A stretch of 64,000 bases of DNA from DATLLN01 sp963809205 (GCA_963809205.1 CAWEIS010000010.1:434001-498000), one strand, 5' to 3'; numbered from the stretch's first letter, positions 50,975 through 60,195 are shown. A program made the numbers and translations. The notes: generated by a model from the letters alone, not told the origin.

Positions 50975-51136
50975 TTGCTCTGGCCCCCGCTAATCTTGAT
51001 GCCTGGCTCAGAAGCGGGCGAGGGGAGTCGCTCTCGCTCCTGAGCCAGGTAACCATTCGCTCATATCCAGAAGAGGAGTACAGCTCGTCCTGGTAAGAGG
51101 CCCGGCGATGCCCAGATCGCCGGTGGTTGTAACTCG

Positions 51137-51437
51137 TCAGCTTGCCCCCGCCCGACGTCGGCGAAACAGGGACTCGAGAGATTTGACAGATGGTTCAGGA
51201 GTGGGTGGCGGGCTGCCTGCCGGATCGGGCGCGATCGCGGTCTCGTCGACCAGCCTGCGGACGACGTCGCCCGGGACATCCTGCCGGTCACGAGCTGCCA
51301 TCTCGCGCTGCTGCTCGACGTCGACTCGGGACGCCTGCCAAAGCCCCCAGGTGGCCCGACACGAGCGCCCCCTGGGAGAGCGCGGAGACGTAGGTCACGC
51401 TGCGCACCCATTCCGTCGCTAAAAGAGACGGGCGATC
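51137..51437 (-). pseudogene. Frameshifted duplicate of the 44.1 kb membrane protein
   Basis: The frame reads LATEWVRSVTYVSALSQGAL, VSGHLGA, then, after one extra base near 51352, WQASRVDVEQQREMAARDRQ, DVPGDVVRRLVDETAIAPDP and a basic end to TG A at 51137. Alignment with 44123-44455 is close (VSALSLWALVSGHLGAWQAS). The N-terminal helix is missing. Clearly decayed. Confidence 0.75.
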
Positions 51438-52000
51438 CAGCCGACCAGGCCCGCGCAAGGCGGCTGAGGAGAACACGGCGCGGCCGGGCGACAGCCCGCC
51501 CGGCATGACGCCGAATAACGAAGCATGGCAGCGCGAGAGGCAGAACATCGGCCAGACGGCCGACGAGCTCGGGCTCCCGCGCACCTGGCGTAAAACGAGC
51601 CGTCCCGGCCTAAGCACGACCAGCCCGAGGGCGAGCAAATGGGCCGCTGGCTAAGCGCCGACGAGCTGCCCCGACTCCACCGACCAGACGCAGGGCTAAC
51701 GCCGGTACGCGACTGGTGCCGAGCTCGCCACCGGCCCGCCCCTCGGCGTCCTCCTAACAGCACGTGACTCAAGGCGACCGCCCGCGCTCGAGACCGCGAC
51801 GGCCCTGCCCCAACACGGCAATCCGAAAGCTGAGCGGGGACGAGCTGCCGGACACCACCGAGAAGACCCCAGGGTTACCCCCCGTTGGGTGCTCCGCGCG
51901 CCCATTCGAGGGATGACCGTGTTTTCCGGGCGTCGTTCGCTGGGCACGTTCGGCATGGCGCGATACACCATGCTATCTCCATACGAGTTTAGAGCGGCCG
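51438..52000. other. No gene seen; short degenerate repeats
   Basis: GACGAGCT(G/C)... followed by CC.GA..CCACCGA occurs near 51566, 51660 and 51842, suggesting old repeat debris. No credible frame. Confidence 0.35.
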
Positions 52001-52227
52001 ATGCCTGAAATCTCGGCCTTTGCCATGGTCGCCGCCGTCACCTTCCGGATCACCCGGCTTGTTGGCTGGGCTGACGTCACCACGCGTTCCGCGCCTGGGT
52101 GTCTGTCACCGATGCCCGCTACTCCGCCGTGATCGTGGATCAGGTAGACAAGGCCGGAACTCTGCCCGGACGGCACTCGGGCATCTGGAGAACCGAGCCG
52201 ACCTGGCGCTGGTACTCGCTCGACTAA
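52001..52227 (+). pseudogene. Frameshifted small phage-like protein
   Basis: ATG 52001 gives MPEISAFAMVAAVTFRITRL, VGWADVTTR, then in the next frame AFRAWVSVTDARYSAVIVDQ, VDKAGTLPGRHSGIWRTEPT, WRWYSLD, stop. The RITRLV-x-x-D start resembles small actinophage membrane-linked proteins (DUF1360-like). A single shift near 52090 breaks it. Confidence 0.45.
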
Positions 52228-52328
52228 TCGGTGCCCTTGGTCCGCCAGTGCTGTGGGCGGCCTGCGCGGCTCAGGGTGGTGCCGAGTGGGTTTTTGGGCA
52301 GGGTGTCGCGGGTACACGGTGAGCGCCG

Positions 52329-54665
52329 GTGCGTGACAGGATCGTCAATCCGTGGGGTGAGCGTACGCCGTACGACCGTGATTGTCGTTGGCCGGCGCGG
52401 GTCGATATGCAGCTGGCCGACGGTGTACAGGAGGGGGACGTCGAGCGGTGGGCGCAGTCGGCATCGGTGCTGCATTCAAACGGTGACGCGATGGACATCG
52501 CGGTATGCGATGAGCGGATCGTGGGGGTGAGGGGGCGCGAACACGACCGCGTTAATCGAGGGCGGCTTGGGCCTAAGGATCTGTTTGGCTGGCAGGCGAA
52601 CAACTCGCCCGATCGCTTGACGCGGCCGCTGGTGCGCGAGGGCGGCCGGTTGGTCGAGAGCGATTGGGACACGGCGATGGGACGGTTGGTCGAGCGTTCG
52701 AAGAAGCTGCTGTTGGGTCCGGGTGGGTGGGGCCACTTTGGCTTTTACACGTCCGGCCAGCTGTTCTTGGAGGAGTACTACACGCTGGGGGTGCTTGGGA
52801 AGGCCGGCATTGGAACGCCGCACATGGACGGCAACACGCGTCTGTGTACCGCGACGTCGGCAGCCGCTCTGAAGGCGAGCTTTGGCACCGATGGGCAGCC
52901 CGGCTCCTACACCGATGTCGATCACTGCGACGCGATCGCGCTTTGGGGGCACAACGTCGCGGCGACTCAGACCGTGCTTTGGTCGCGCATGCTCGACCGT
53001 CGGCGCGGCACGTCGCCGCCGCGGATGCTGTGCGTCGATCCGCGTGACACGCCGGTGGCGCGCGAGTCGGACGTGCACGCCGCGGTGCGAGTCGGAACCA
53101 ACATGGCGTTCATGAACGCGGTGATCCGCGAGATGTTCGAGCATGGGTGGATTGACGAGGGCTACGTCGCTGCGCACACGCTCGGTGTCGATGCGCTGCG
53201 GCGGGGTGTCGAGCCGTATACGCCGGAGCGTGCGGCGGAGATCTGCCGGATTCCAGCAGGTGTCGTGCGTGAGGCGGCCGAGCTGGTGGGGACGTGTGAG
53301 CGGCTGTTCTCGACGGTGCTGCAGGGCTTCTATCAGTCTCATCAGGCAACGGCGGCCGCGTGTCAGGTGAACAACGTGCACTTGCTGCGCGGCATGATCG
53401 GACGGCCTGGGGCGGGGCTCTGCCAGATGAACGGCCAGCCGTCGGCGCAGAACACCCGTGAGACGGGAGCGGACGGCGATCTTGCCGGTATGCGCAACTG
53501 GGACAACAAGGCGCACGTCGCTGAGCTTGTCCGGTTGTGGAACGTGGATGAGATGCAGATTCCGCACTGGTCGCCGCCGACGCATGCCATGCAGATTTGG
53601 CGCTACGCCGAGCAGGGCTCGATCAAGCTACTGTGGATCTCGGCCACCAACCCCGCGGTTTCGATGCCCGACCTGGCCCGCGTGCGGCGGATCCTCGAGC
53701 GTGAGGAGCTCTTCGTCGTTGTCCAGGACGTCTTCATGAGCGAAACCGCCCGGTTCGCCGACGTGGTGCTGCCGGCGGCGACGTGGGGTGAGAAGACAGG
53801 GACATTCACCAACGCCGACCGCACGGTGCACCTGTCAGAGAAGGCTGTCGACCCACCCGGCGAGGCTCGCGCCGATCTTGAGATCTTTCTCGACTATGCG
53901 CGGCGGATGGATTTTCGTGATCGCGACGACGAGCCTCTGATCGCCTGGGACGACGCCGAGGGCGCGTTCGAGGCGTGGAAGGCCTGCTCGAAGGGACGGC
54001 CGTGCGACTACAGCGGAATGACATACGACCTCCTGCGCGGATCCAGCGGCATCCAATGGCCATGCACCGCGGATGCGCCTGGGGGAACCGAGCGGCTCTA
54101 CACGGGCGGCGTATTCAACACCGAGCCGAGCTACGCGGAGACGTTTGGGCAGGACCTGAAGACCGGGGCCCCGCACACCGAAGCCGAGTACCGCGCCAAA
54201 GAGGCCCACGGTCGCGCGTTCCTGCACAGCGCCGGCTACTCCGACCCCGTCGAGCAGCCCACCGCCGAGTACCCGCTGCTGCTCACCACCGGACGCGCCG
54301 TCTACCACTTCCACACGCGCACCAAGACGGCTCGCGCTCCCGAGCTCCAAGCAGCGGCCCCCGACGTCTGGGTGGAGCTCAACCCCAGCGACGCCGCCGA
54401 CGCCGGCATCGCGGAGGGCAACTTGGTGCGGATCGTCTCGCCTCGCGGCTCGCTCGAGGCACCGGCGCGCATCAACGGCATCCGGCCGGGCGTGGTCTTC
54501 GTGCCGTTTCACTACGGCTACTGGGATGCCGGCGACGGGGCTTCGCCGGACGGTACGGCGGGCCGCGCGGCCAACGAGCTGACGATCACGGCCTGGGACC
54601 CACTGTCCAAGCAGCCCCAGTTCAAGCTGGCCGCGGTTCGCATCGAACGAGCGGAGGCGAGCTGA
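52329..54665 (+). CDS. Molybdopterin oxidoreductase (nitrate reductase/formate dehydrogenase-like) lacking 4Fe-4S cysteines
   Basis: A 778-residue Mo-bisMGD enzyme of the DMSO-reductase superfamily: GRLGPKDLFGWQANNSPDRL, the molybdenum-ligand Cys in DGNTRLCTATSAAALKASFG (~173), VNNVHLLRGMIGRPGAGLCQ, ADVVLPAATWGEKTGTFTNA, and a C-terminal MoCo-binding domain (LLLTTGRAVYHFHTRTKTAR). The N-terminal cluster motif, usually CxxCxxxC in such proteins, here reads ASVLHSNGDA: Ser46, His49 and Asp53 stand where Cys are expected, and Gly81 at the fourth place. GTG 52329 is the start. Overlapping or closely spaced genes follow, so it heads an operon. Substrate unknown. Confidence 0.88.
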   Translation: MRDRIVNPWGERTPYDRDCRWPARVDMQLADGVQEGDVERWAQSASVLHSNGDAMDIAVCDERIVGVRGREHDRVNRGRLGPKDLFGWQANNSPDRLTRPLVREGGRLVESDWDTAMGRLVERSKKLLLGPGGWGHFGFYTSGQLFLEEYYTLGVLGKAGIGTPHMDGNTRLCTATSAAALKASFGTDGQPGSYTDVDHCDAIALWGHNVAATQTVLWSRMLDRRRGTSPPRMLCVDPRDTPVARESDVHAAVRVGTNMAFMNAVIREMFEHGWIDEGYVAAHTLGVDALRRGVEPYTPERAAEICRIPAGVVREAAELVGTCERLFSTVLQGFYQSHQATAAACQVNNVHLLRGMIGRPGAGLCQMNGQPSAQNTRETGADGDLAGMRNWDNKAHVAELVRLWNVDEMQIPHWSPPTHAMQIWRYAEQGSIKLLWISATNPAVSMPDLARVRRILEREELFVVVQDVFMSETARFADVVLPAATWGEKTGTFTNADRTVHLSEKAVDPPGEARADLEIFLDYARRMDFRDRDDEPLIAWDDAEGAFEAWKACSKGRPCDYSGMTYDLLRGSSGIQWPCTADAPGGTERLYTGGVFNTEPSYAETFGQDLKTGAPHTEAEYRAKEAHGRAFLHSAGYSDPVEQPTAEYPLLLTTGRAVYHFHTRTKTARAPELQAAAPDVWVELNPSDAADAGIAEGNLVRIVSPRGSLEAPARINGIRPGVVFVPFHYGYWDAGDGASPDGTAGRAANELTITAWDPLSKQPQFKLAAVRIERAEAS

Positions 54666-54666
54666 A

Positions 54667-55122
54667 ATGCAGCTCGGCCACCAGATCGGGCTGCTGCACC
54701 GCACCCAGGTCAACCTGGCCGCTGCCCTACGAGACGTCGCGGAGGCACATGCCGACGAGGTCGATGTGTTCCACACCGCCCAGCGCCTCGCCGGCGAGTG
54801 CGACGCGCACGCGGCACGGCTGGAGCCGTTCGCCGAGCGCTACCTCGAAGCCGCAGATGATGAGCCGGATCGGCTACACGCCGAGCTCTTCTCGGGAAGC
54901 CGCGGCGGTCCGCTCGGCCTATTGCGCGACCTTCAAGATCTCTACCTGATGGCGAATCTCTGCGATGTCGCGTGGATGCTGGTCGGGCAAGCCGCGCAGG
55001 GAATCCGCGACACCGACCTAGTGGCCGTCGTCCGGACGTGCGAGGGTGAGACGGCCGGCCAAGTCACATGGCTGCGGGCACGGCTAAAGGAGGCTGCGCC
55101 GCAGGCCCTGGTCGTCGCATGA
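54667..55122 (+). CDS. Helical ferritin-like partner of the molybdoenzyme
   Basis: A 151-residue, all-helical protein: LGHQIGLLHRTQVNLAAALR, HTAQRLAGECDAHAARLEPF, PLGLLRDLQDLYLMANLCDV, LVAVVRTCEGETAGQVTWLR. His and Glu residues at helix faces could bind metal as in ferritin-like proteins. It starts one base after the molybdoenzyme stop and its own stop overlaps the next start (ATGA), so the three are one operon. It may be a maturation or electron-transfer partner; the sequence does not decide. Confidence 0.78.
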   Translation: MQLGHQIGLLHRTQVNLAAALRDVAEAHADEVDVFHTAQRLAGECDAHAARLEPFAERYLEAADDEPDRLHAELFSGSRGGPLGLLRDLQDLYLMANLCDVAWMLVGQAAQGIRDTDLVAVVRTCEGETAGQVTWLRARLKEAAPQALVVA

Positions 55123-55799
55123 GCCAGCCGCCCGAGCACGATGCCGCGCGCACCCGGGTCGTCCTGCGGCCGATCGCCTCCCCGCTGCCGCTTGGCTTCC
55201 TAGCGCTCTCCGCAGCCACCGTCCTCCTCTCCGGCCTCCAGCTCGGCTGGCTGGGCGTCGATCAGGGAGAACCCGTGGCGCTGATCCTGATCGCGTTCGT
55301 CGTTCCGCTCCAGCTCGTCGCCAGCGTCCTCGGCTTTCTTGCTCGCGACGGGGCGGCCGGCACCGGCATGGGGATTTTGGCGGGAACGTGGCTGTCGGTC
55401 GCGCTCGTGACGCTGACGGGCCGCCCGGGAGCCACCAGCGACGCGCTCGGCCTGCTGCTCCTAGTTGCGAGCGTCGCGATGCTAGTACCCGCCTCCGCCG
55501 CGCTGCAGGGCAAACTGGCACCCGCAGCGGTACTGTGCACCACCGCGCTTCGGTTCCTCCTGACCGGACTCTTTCAGCTCACCGCGTCCGGAGCCTGGGC
55601 TGACGCGGCCGGAATCGTCGGCCTGTTCCTCGGCGTGCTCGCGGTGTATACGGCTCTTGCACTCGAGCTCGAGGACGCCGCGCGGCGCACCCTGCTGCCT
55701 ATCGGACGGCGCGGACCAGGCGCGTCCGCGCTGACAGCCGACTTGGACGGCCAGCTCAGCAACGTCGCGCGGGAGCCCGGCGTGCGCACGCAGCTATGA
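55119..55799 (+). CDS. GPR1/FUN34/YaaH-like six-helix membrane protein
   Basis: A 226-residue membrane protein with six helices: PLPLGFLALSAATVLLSGLQ, ALILIAFVVPLQLVASVLGF, GMGILAGTWLSVALVTLTGR, LGLLLLVASVAMLVPASAAL, AVLCTTALRFLLTGLFQLTA, GIVGLFLGVLAVYTALALEL. SPLPLGFLALS at the first helix resembles the NPAPLG motif of acetate/succinate (AceTr) transporters. Placed behind a molybdoenzyme, it could carry a small acid such as formate or acetate, which is inferred. ATG 55119 overlaps the preceding stop. Confidence 0.72.
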   Translation: MSQPPEHDAARTRVVLRPIASPLPLGFLALSAATVLLSGLQLGWLGVDQGEPVALILIAFVVPLQLVASVLGFLARDGAAGTGMGILAGTWLSVALVTLTGRPGATSDALGLLLLVASVAMLVPASAALQGKLAPAAVLCTTALRFLLTGLFQLTASGAWADAAGIVGLFLGVLAVYTALALELEDAARRTLLPIGRRGPGASALTADLDGQLSNVAREPGVRTQL

Positions 55800-56462
55800 G
55801 AGTTCAGGTTGCGCGAACGAGCACCATCCCGCAGCGTGGTAAAGCGCCTCGCCAGGCACGCCGCGCAGTCAACCCCCGCGTGCCGGAAGGAGCGCAGAGC
55901 GCGAACGCAGGGGGCCGGGCGACGTGTCGCCTCGGGTAGCGTTGGGTATCTCGCTGGTGTCCGGCCCGGCCGGGCGCGCGAGGCGTCCCAAGCTCCCGCG
56001 ATCGCGTTGGTCGGGCCGGGCGTTATGCGCGCGGCGCAGGTTGCGACCCGCGCCGCCAGAATGGAGTCCGAGCCAACCCAGCTCACGCGCGGCCGGGCGC
56101 CGGTGCGCCCGCCCCGACTGGGCACCAGGGACGATCCGCGCGGCTCAGCAGGGTTTGTTGCGGCCTAGTCGTGGGCAGTGCTGGAGCGTGGCCTTGAAAC
56201 AGTTGATCTTGCGGGAGGTCGCCCGCCAAGACGGAGATCTGCATTGGGTCGATGTCAGATCTGGTCGGTCAGCGCTGGTGCGAGGTCTGGAGGCGGCGGC
56301 CGGTGAAGGCAGACGCCGCCATCGGCCGGTCGCACCACGCGAAGTGTCGTCGTGGCATCCACCTCGCCGGATTCTGGGAAGCGAACCGGGTGCAGATCAG
56401 CCGTGGCCGATCCGACGATCTCATGAGGCGCTGTCCGGTGGTGCTGGACGACGATCCCTGGG
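55800..56462. other. No gene seen
   Basis: A plus frame at 56252-56480 (SDLVGQRWCEVWRRRPVKAD) has no ribosome site and runs out of frame with the next gene; I do not call it. Confidence 0.35.
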
Positions 56463-56714
56463 ATGACCACGAGCGATCACTTCGACTGGCTTGCCCGGCG
56501 CATCGTCGACGGCGCGAAACGCGGCGATATGGTGCGGATGCACGGCGCGATAGTTGCCAGCCTCGAGCTGTACTCCCCGTCGGAGGCGACGATGCTCGTG
56601 TTCGACCCCGCGCTCGCCGAGCTGACCGGCGACGCCCACCAGGCAGCCAGCGTCGCAGTGACACGCCAACTCGGCGACTACACCGTCTCAGCTACTCCTC
56701 CCCCCGTGGTGTAG
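56463..56714 (+). CDS. Small hypothetical protein
   Basis: An 83-residue soluble protein: TTSDHFDWLARRIVDGAKRG, DMVRMHGAIVASLELYSPSE, ATMLVFDPALAELTGDAHQA. Composition is protein-like and helical. Ribosome site weak (CTGGGATG). No family known. Confidence 0.5.
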   Translation: MTTSDHFDWLARRIVDGAKRGDMVRMHGAIVASLELYSPSEATMLVFDPALAELTGDAHQAASVAVTRQLGDYTVSATPPPVV

Positions 56715-56763
56715 AGGAAGCTGGCCGGCGGTTGCCCGCTCGCGGTCGCAGTGGTGTCGGCGG

Positions 56764-57099
56764 TCAGCTAGACGCAGTAGCGGCGGCCTCTTCTGGGCGG
56801 TTGCCGACCAGGGCTAGTGGCGTGTTGCTGTCTGGGTCGCAGACCCAGATGCTGTTCCATTGGCCCTGGCCCAGAGCCGCAAGCAGCATTCCTCCGTCAC
56901 GCTCGGGTGTGTGGCCGTAGATCAACAGGCACCCCGACGCGTCGACGTCCACGTGGTCGGCCCGCACGAAGACATGGCCACCGTCGACCGGCTCCACGGT
57001 GAAGGCGCGGTCGCCGTAGTGCTGGGAGAACTCCCCCAGGGCGGCTGCCAGCTACTCGGGTTCGAGTGCCGCGAAAGTCAGCCAGCCGGCCACCGCCAT
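56764..57099 (-). pseudogene. Hypothetical protein gene with an in-frame TAG
   Basis: ATG 57099 opens MAVAGWLTFAALEPE, TAG, then LAAALGEFSQHYGDRAFTVE, PVDGGHVFVRADHVDVDASG, CLLIYGHTPERDGGMLLAAL, GQGQWNSIWVCDPDSNTPLA. The codon after PE was probably CAG (Gln). The reading frame is otherwise open and coding-like for 111 codons. A restart at GTG 56997 could make the last 77 residues. Nonsense allele or sequencing error. Confidence 0.55.
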
Positions 57100-57160
57100 G
57101 CGAGCCCAGTGGCCAGCGGCAGTCAAGGGGGTGGCGCGTAAATCGGTTGCCTGCGCCTGC

Positions 57161-57511
57161 CTAGCCGGTGTGGTGACTGAGTGCTGGAGGTAGGTTGTCG
57201 ATGATCGGCAGCATGCTGGCGGTCATGTCGAGGATCCGCCGGGGAGGGGTGCCGGGTGGTGCGACCACAGCGAAGTCGTGCGCTTGGCTGTCCTCGACGC
57301 GGCCTAGCGTGGAGACGAGCAGGCCGATCACGGCGGAGTCGATGAAGGTGGTTTCCGAGAGGTCGACGACCAGCGTCGAACCATGCTCGAAGACGCCGTC
57401 GAACACCGCTTCGAGTTCGTCGACGTCCGCCAGGTCCCGCTCGCCGGGCGCCGACACGACCCACAGGTGCTCGCCGACCCGATCCGTTCTGATATCCGAG
57501 TCACTGTTCAT
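57161..57511 (-). CDS. STAS-domain anti-sigma factor antagonist
   Basis: A 116-residue protein of SpoIIAA/RsbV type: VGEHLWVVSAPGERDLADVD, STLVVDLSETTFIDSAVIGL with the phosphorylatable Ser in FIDSAVIG, LLVSTLGRVEDSQAHDFAVV, SMLPIIDNLPPALS. It would bind an RsbW-like kinase when unphosphorylated and so release a sigma factor. ATG 57511 has GGAGG seven bases upstream. The kinase at 58006 on the other strand is a likely partner. A broken relative lies at 6538-6880. Confidence 0.9.
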   Translation of the reverse strand: MNSDSDIRTDRVGEHLWVVSAPGERDLADVDELEAVFDGVFEHGSTLVVDLSETTFIDSAVIGLLVSTLGRVEDSQAHDFAVVAPPGTPPRRILDMTASMLPIIDNLPPALSHHTG

Positions 57512-57641
57512 CCCACGCCTCCACATCGACACAAGACAATCAGCGCCCCAAACGCCTGAGGCCAACCAAATCGTAGATCGTGATCACGAGCATTTCAACA
57601 CCTGGACCGCGCCTCCGAGGCCGTGGCTAGGCGCGCGTTGG

Positions 57642-57971
57642 CTAGCGGTCTTCGAGGTGCTCGGTGACGATCTCGGCGGCCTCGCCGGTCTTCTCGACGA
57701 CCAAGTAAAGCGGCGTGCTGGTGACGACGATCTCCACGCTGGGGACGTCGTGGCCGGGTCGAACCAGGAACTGGGCGTCGTGCTCGCGAACGTTCTCGAA
57801 CTCCTGCGCGGTGATCAGGATTCGTTCGGTGCAGTCACGGTCTGAGCACTCGCAGTAGAACGCGACCTCCTCGGCGGGCGAGGCGTGCTCCCCGGCGCTC
57901 TCGTCGATCCGGTCGTTGGCCTTCCGGAACAACACCTCGTTCATCGCCAGCCGCTGCTCCCGACCATGCAT
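57642..57971 (-). CDS. Conserved actinobacterial hypothetical protein with Cys cluster
   Basis: A 109-residue protein: MNEVLFRKANDRIDESAGEH, VAFYCECSDRDCTERILITA, QEFENVREHDAQFLVRPGHD, VEIVVTSTPLYLVVEKTGEA. The CxCxxxxC cluster may bind Zn2+. The family is common in actinobacteria with no known role, often near regulatory genes. TGGAG precedes ATG 57971; ATG 57944 is an alternative. Divergent from the anti-sigma kinase with a shared 34-base promoter region. Confidence 0.8.
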   Translation of the reverse strand: MHGREQRLAMNEVLFRKANDRIDESAGEHASPAEEVAFYCECSDRDCTERILITAQEFENVREHDAQFLVRPGHDVPSVEIVVTSTPLYLVVEKTGEAAEIVTEHLEDR

Positions 57972-57985
57972 ACGCTCCAGTCTAC

Positions 57986-58001
57986 TCGGGTATCTACCCG
58001 A
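57986..58001. promoter_or_regulatory. Inverted repeat between divergent genes
   Basis: TCGGGTA-TC-TACCCGA is a perfect 7-bp dyad in the 34 bases between the starts at 57971 (minus) and 58006 (plus), a natural place for an operator controlling both. Confidence 0.5.
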
Positions 58002-58005
58002 TTGA

Positions 58006-58404
58006 GTGACTGACGCCCACGACGTTTCCCTGCTGCTACCCGCGAGCGTCGAATCCGCGCGTGCCGCCCGCCATGCCGTCGATGAACTGCGCTTCGACCA
58101 GCACCAAGAGGCAGTCTTCAACCTGCGGTTGCTGATCACCGAGCTCATCGGAAACAGCGTCCGCCACGCCGGCCTTTCATCCGCCGACACGATCGTCCTC
58201 GAAATCCAGATCCGACCAGACGAGATCCGAGCCCAGGTGACCGACCGTGGCCCGGGCTTCGCCCGACCGGAGTTCGACGCCCCACCCAGCGGCACCGGCG
58301 GACGCGGCCTCTACCTCGTCGACGCGCTCGCTGACCGCTGGGGCGCCGAACCAACACCCCAGCACGACGGATGGCTCGTCTGGTTCGAGCTTGACCTGCA
58401 ATGA
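58006..58404 (+). CDS. RsbW/SpoIIAB-type ATP-binding anti-sigma kinase
   Basis: A 132-residue HATPase_c protein: N-box LLITELIGNSVRHAGLS, G1 box TDRGPGFARPEF, and G2 GTGGRGLYLVDALADRWG. These bind ATP and Mg2+. Such kinases sequester a sigma factor and phosphorylate a STAS antagonist; the STAS protein encoded at 57161-57511 is a plausible substrate. GTG 58006 is the start, just after the inverted repeat. Confidence 0.92.
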   Translation: MTDAHDVSLLLPASVESARAARHAVDELRFDQHQEAVFNLRLLITELIGNSVRHAGLSSADTIVLEIQIRPDEIRAQVTDRGPGFARPEFDAPPSGTGGRGLYLVDALADRWGAEPTPQHDGWLVWFELDLQ

Positions 58405-58471
58405 GCACAAGCCCGGAGTGTTCGCGCTGCTGCCCGCAGGAGCAATCACTCGGCACGCCGCGAGTGCTTCC

Positions 58472-58810
58472 CTTCGTCTCGTGTGAGCGGCCCCATGCAT
58501 GCGCGCGTGTGCGCGCAAGGCAAGCACGATCCCGGCGGCCGCACCCCGACCCCGGCTACAGGAGCCGAGACGGGGGACGGGGACCCCTTCGACCCGCTTC
58601 GCCTCGTGCGAGCCGCCCTATGCATGCGCGCATGTAGAGGATCGGGTGGACTGTGCCAGGCTCCGCACCCCCACCCCCCGCTCCAGGAGCCGAGACGGGG
58701 ACGGGGTCCCCGCGAGTTCGCCTCGTGTGAGCGGCGTTATGCATGCGCGCGTACGCGCGAGGAGCGGACGTCCTCGGCGACCCGCACCCCCACACCCCGC
58801 TCTGGGCCTG
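58472..58810 (+). repeat. Tandem array of the GC-rich dispersed repeat, three units
   Basis: Three units of about 115 bases start near 58472, 58597 and 58716. Each has CTCGTG(T/C)GAGC, then ATGCATGCGCGCG with a GCGCGC palindrome, then GCACCCC.ACCCC and GGAGCCGAGACGGG. Related units lie at 16.5 and 23.1 kb. Apparent reading frames inside repeat with the DNA and are not genes. Confidence 0.75.
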
Positions 58811-59106
58811 GCGTCGCGTAAGGGGCCGAATCTGGACAGTTGGCTAACTACAGGGCAGGTTTGTGCGGACCACGCTTGCACCCAGGCCTGTTGTGCGGAC
58901 AAGGCATAAGCAGCTGATCGATCCCAGGGCAACCGGGCGTCCTTCCTCTTCCGCGGAAGCTCCGGGGGGTTATAGGGATCGCAGGAACCCGGACACAGCC
59001 TGTTGCTCGGGGTGGTTGGAAACTCGCGGCCACCTTCTATCGTTGCGACGAGATCGACGAGCTCTCCCGGGATCAGCTCGGATTTCGAAGCTACTAGGCT
59101 TGCGGC

Positions 59107-59571
59107 ATGAAGATCTTCAATCTCAACGCAGACGAGTGGGATCGCACGGAAGAGCGCGAGGGCTGGCGCTTCAAGGACGCCTGGGTCGGCGCGCACACCG
59201 ACGCCGAGCTGATCGGCGCGAGCATGTACGAGGTCGAGCCGGGTAACAAGCAGGGGCCATTTCACACCCACCACGCGAACGAGGAATGGGCGATCGTCCT
59301 CCGCGGCGAGCCGACGCTGCGCACGCACGAGGGCGAGCAGCAGCTGCGCCAGGGCGACGTCGTCGCGTTCCCGCGCGGCAAGGAGGGCGCGCACCAGATC
59401 CGCAACGACACGGACGCGCCCGTCCGCGTCCTCATGCTCTCCACGCTGATCGCGCCGGACATCGTCGAGTACCTCGACACCGGCAAGATCGGCGCGCGGA
59501 GCGTCGCCGGCGAGCGGATCATCTTCGCTCGCCCGGGGCCCGAGCTCGAATATTGGGAGGACGAGGACTAG
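59107..59571 (+). CDS. Cupin-domain protein
   Basis: A 154-residue single-domain cupin. Motif 1 is GPFHTHHANEEWAIVLRGEP with metal-type His and Glu (HTHHANEE), and motif 2 is FPRGKEGAHQIRN with the third His. A conserved tail (TGKIGARSVAGERIIFARPG, PELEYWEDED) is typical of small actinobacterial cupins linked to mannose-6-phosphate isomerase-like folds. Metal-binding is likely, substrate unknown. ATG 59107 has no strong ribosome site. Confidence 0.88.
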   Translation: MKIFNLNADEWDRTEEREGWRFKDAWVGAHTDAELIGASMYEVEPGNKQGPFHTHHANEEWAIVLRGEPTLRTHEGEQQLRQGDVVAFPRGKEGAHQIRNDTDAPVRVLMLSTLIAPDIVEYLDTGKIGARSVAGERIIFARPGPELEYWEDED

Positions 59572-59637
59572 CGGCGTACTCCCTCAGGGGAGGCCGGAGC
59601 GGGGAATGCAGGAACCCGGACAGGGGGCTGGCAGCGT

Positions 59638-60056
59638 GTGCTGCCGGCCTACGGCGGCGTGTGGCGGATCGATCAGACCGACTTCACCTCCAAGCGGCTG
59701 ATCCGCGTTCCCATCGGCGATCTGCCAGGTCACATCGCGTATGGATCACGCTCGGTATGGGTCGTCACGGCGTCCGGGCAGATCGCCCGGATCCGCGCAG
59801 CGACAAACGCAGTCGACCCAGACGCGGTGCAGTTCCCCACAAGCCGGCCCGCCCGAGACATCGCCTTTGCTCAAGGCGCGTTGTGGGTCTCCTCAAACAC
59901 GCAACCCTCGAACAATCTCAGCGAAGTCAGCCCTGCCACCGATCAAATCATCGCCACGAAGTCCCTCCCCGGCACCGTCAACTGGCTCGCCGGCAATCGA
60001 ACCACCCTCCTCGCCGACTACACCGACCAGCAGACCCCGTCACTACGTCCTCGCCG
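59638..60056 (+). pseudogene. Beta-propeller fragment
   Basis: The frame reads LPAYGGVWRIDQTDFTSKRL, GHIAYGSRSVWVVTASGQIA, DIAFAQGALWVSSNTQPSNN, LPGTVNWLAGNRTTLLADYT, then degenerates. The SRSVWVVTASG and GALWVSSN strands match the propeller blades of the protein at 33417-35048. No start, membrane part or native stop is left, so it is a relic of a similar cyclase-propeller or sensor. Confidence 0.55.
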
Positions 60057-60195
60057 CCATCCTCCCCGACGGCTAGCGGTGATCCCACTACACGCCGTAA
60101 GCCGCGCCAGCTCAGTAGCAACGCGCAACCCTGCCGCTTCGACCGCCAGCTGGGAACTGGCGGGCCGCCGGACGCGCGACCCGCCGCTGCTAGGG

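Noticed and set aside
58483..58821. Open frames with repeated TPTPATGAE and similar peptides
   Set aside because: The peptides follow from tandem DNA repeats readable in several frames on both strands; no ribosome site or domain.
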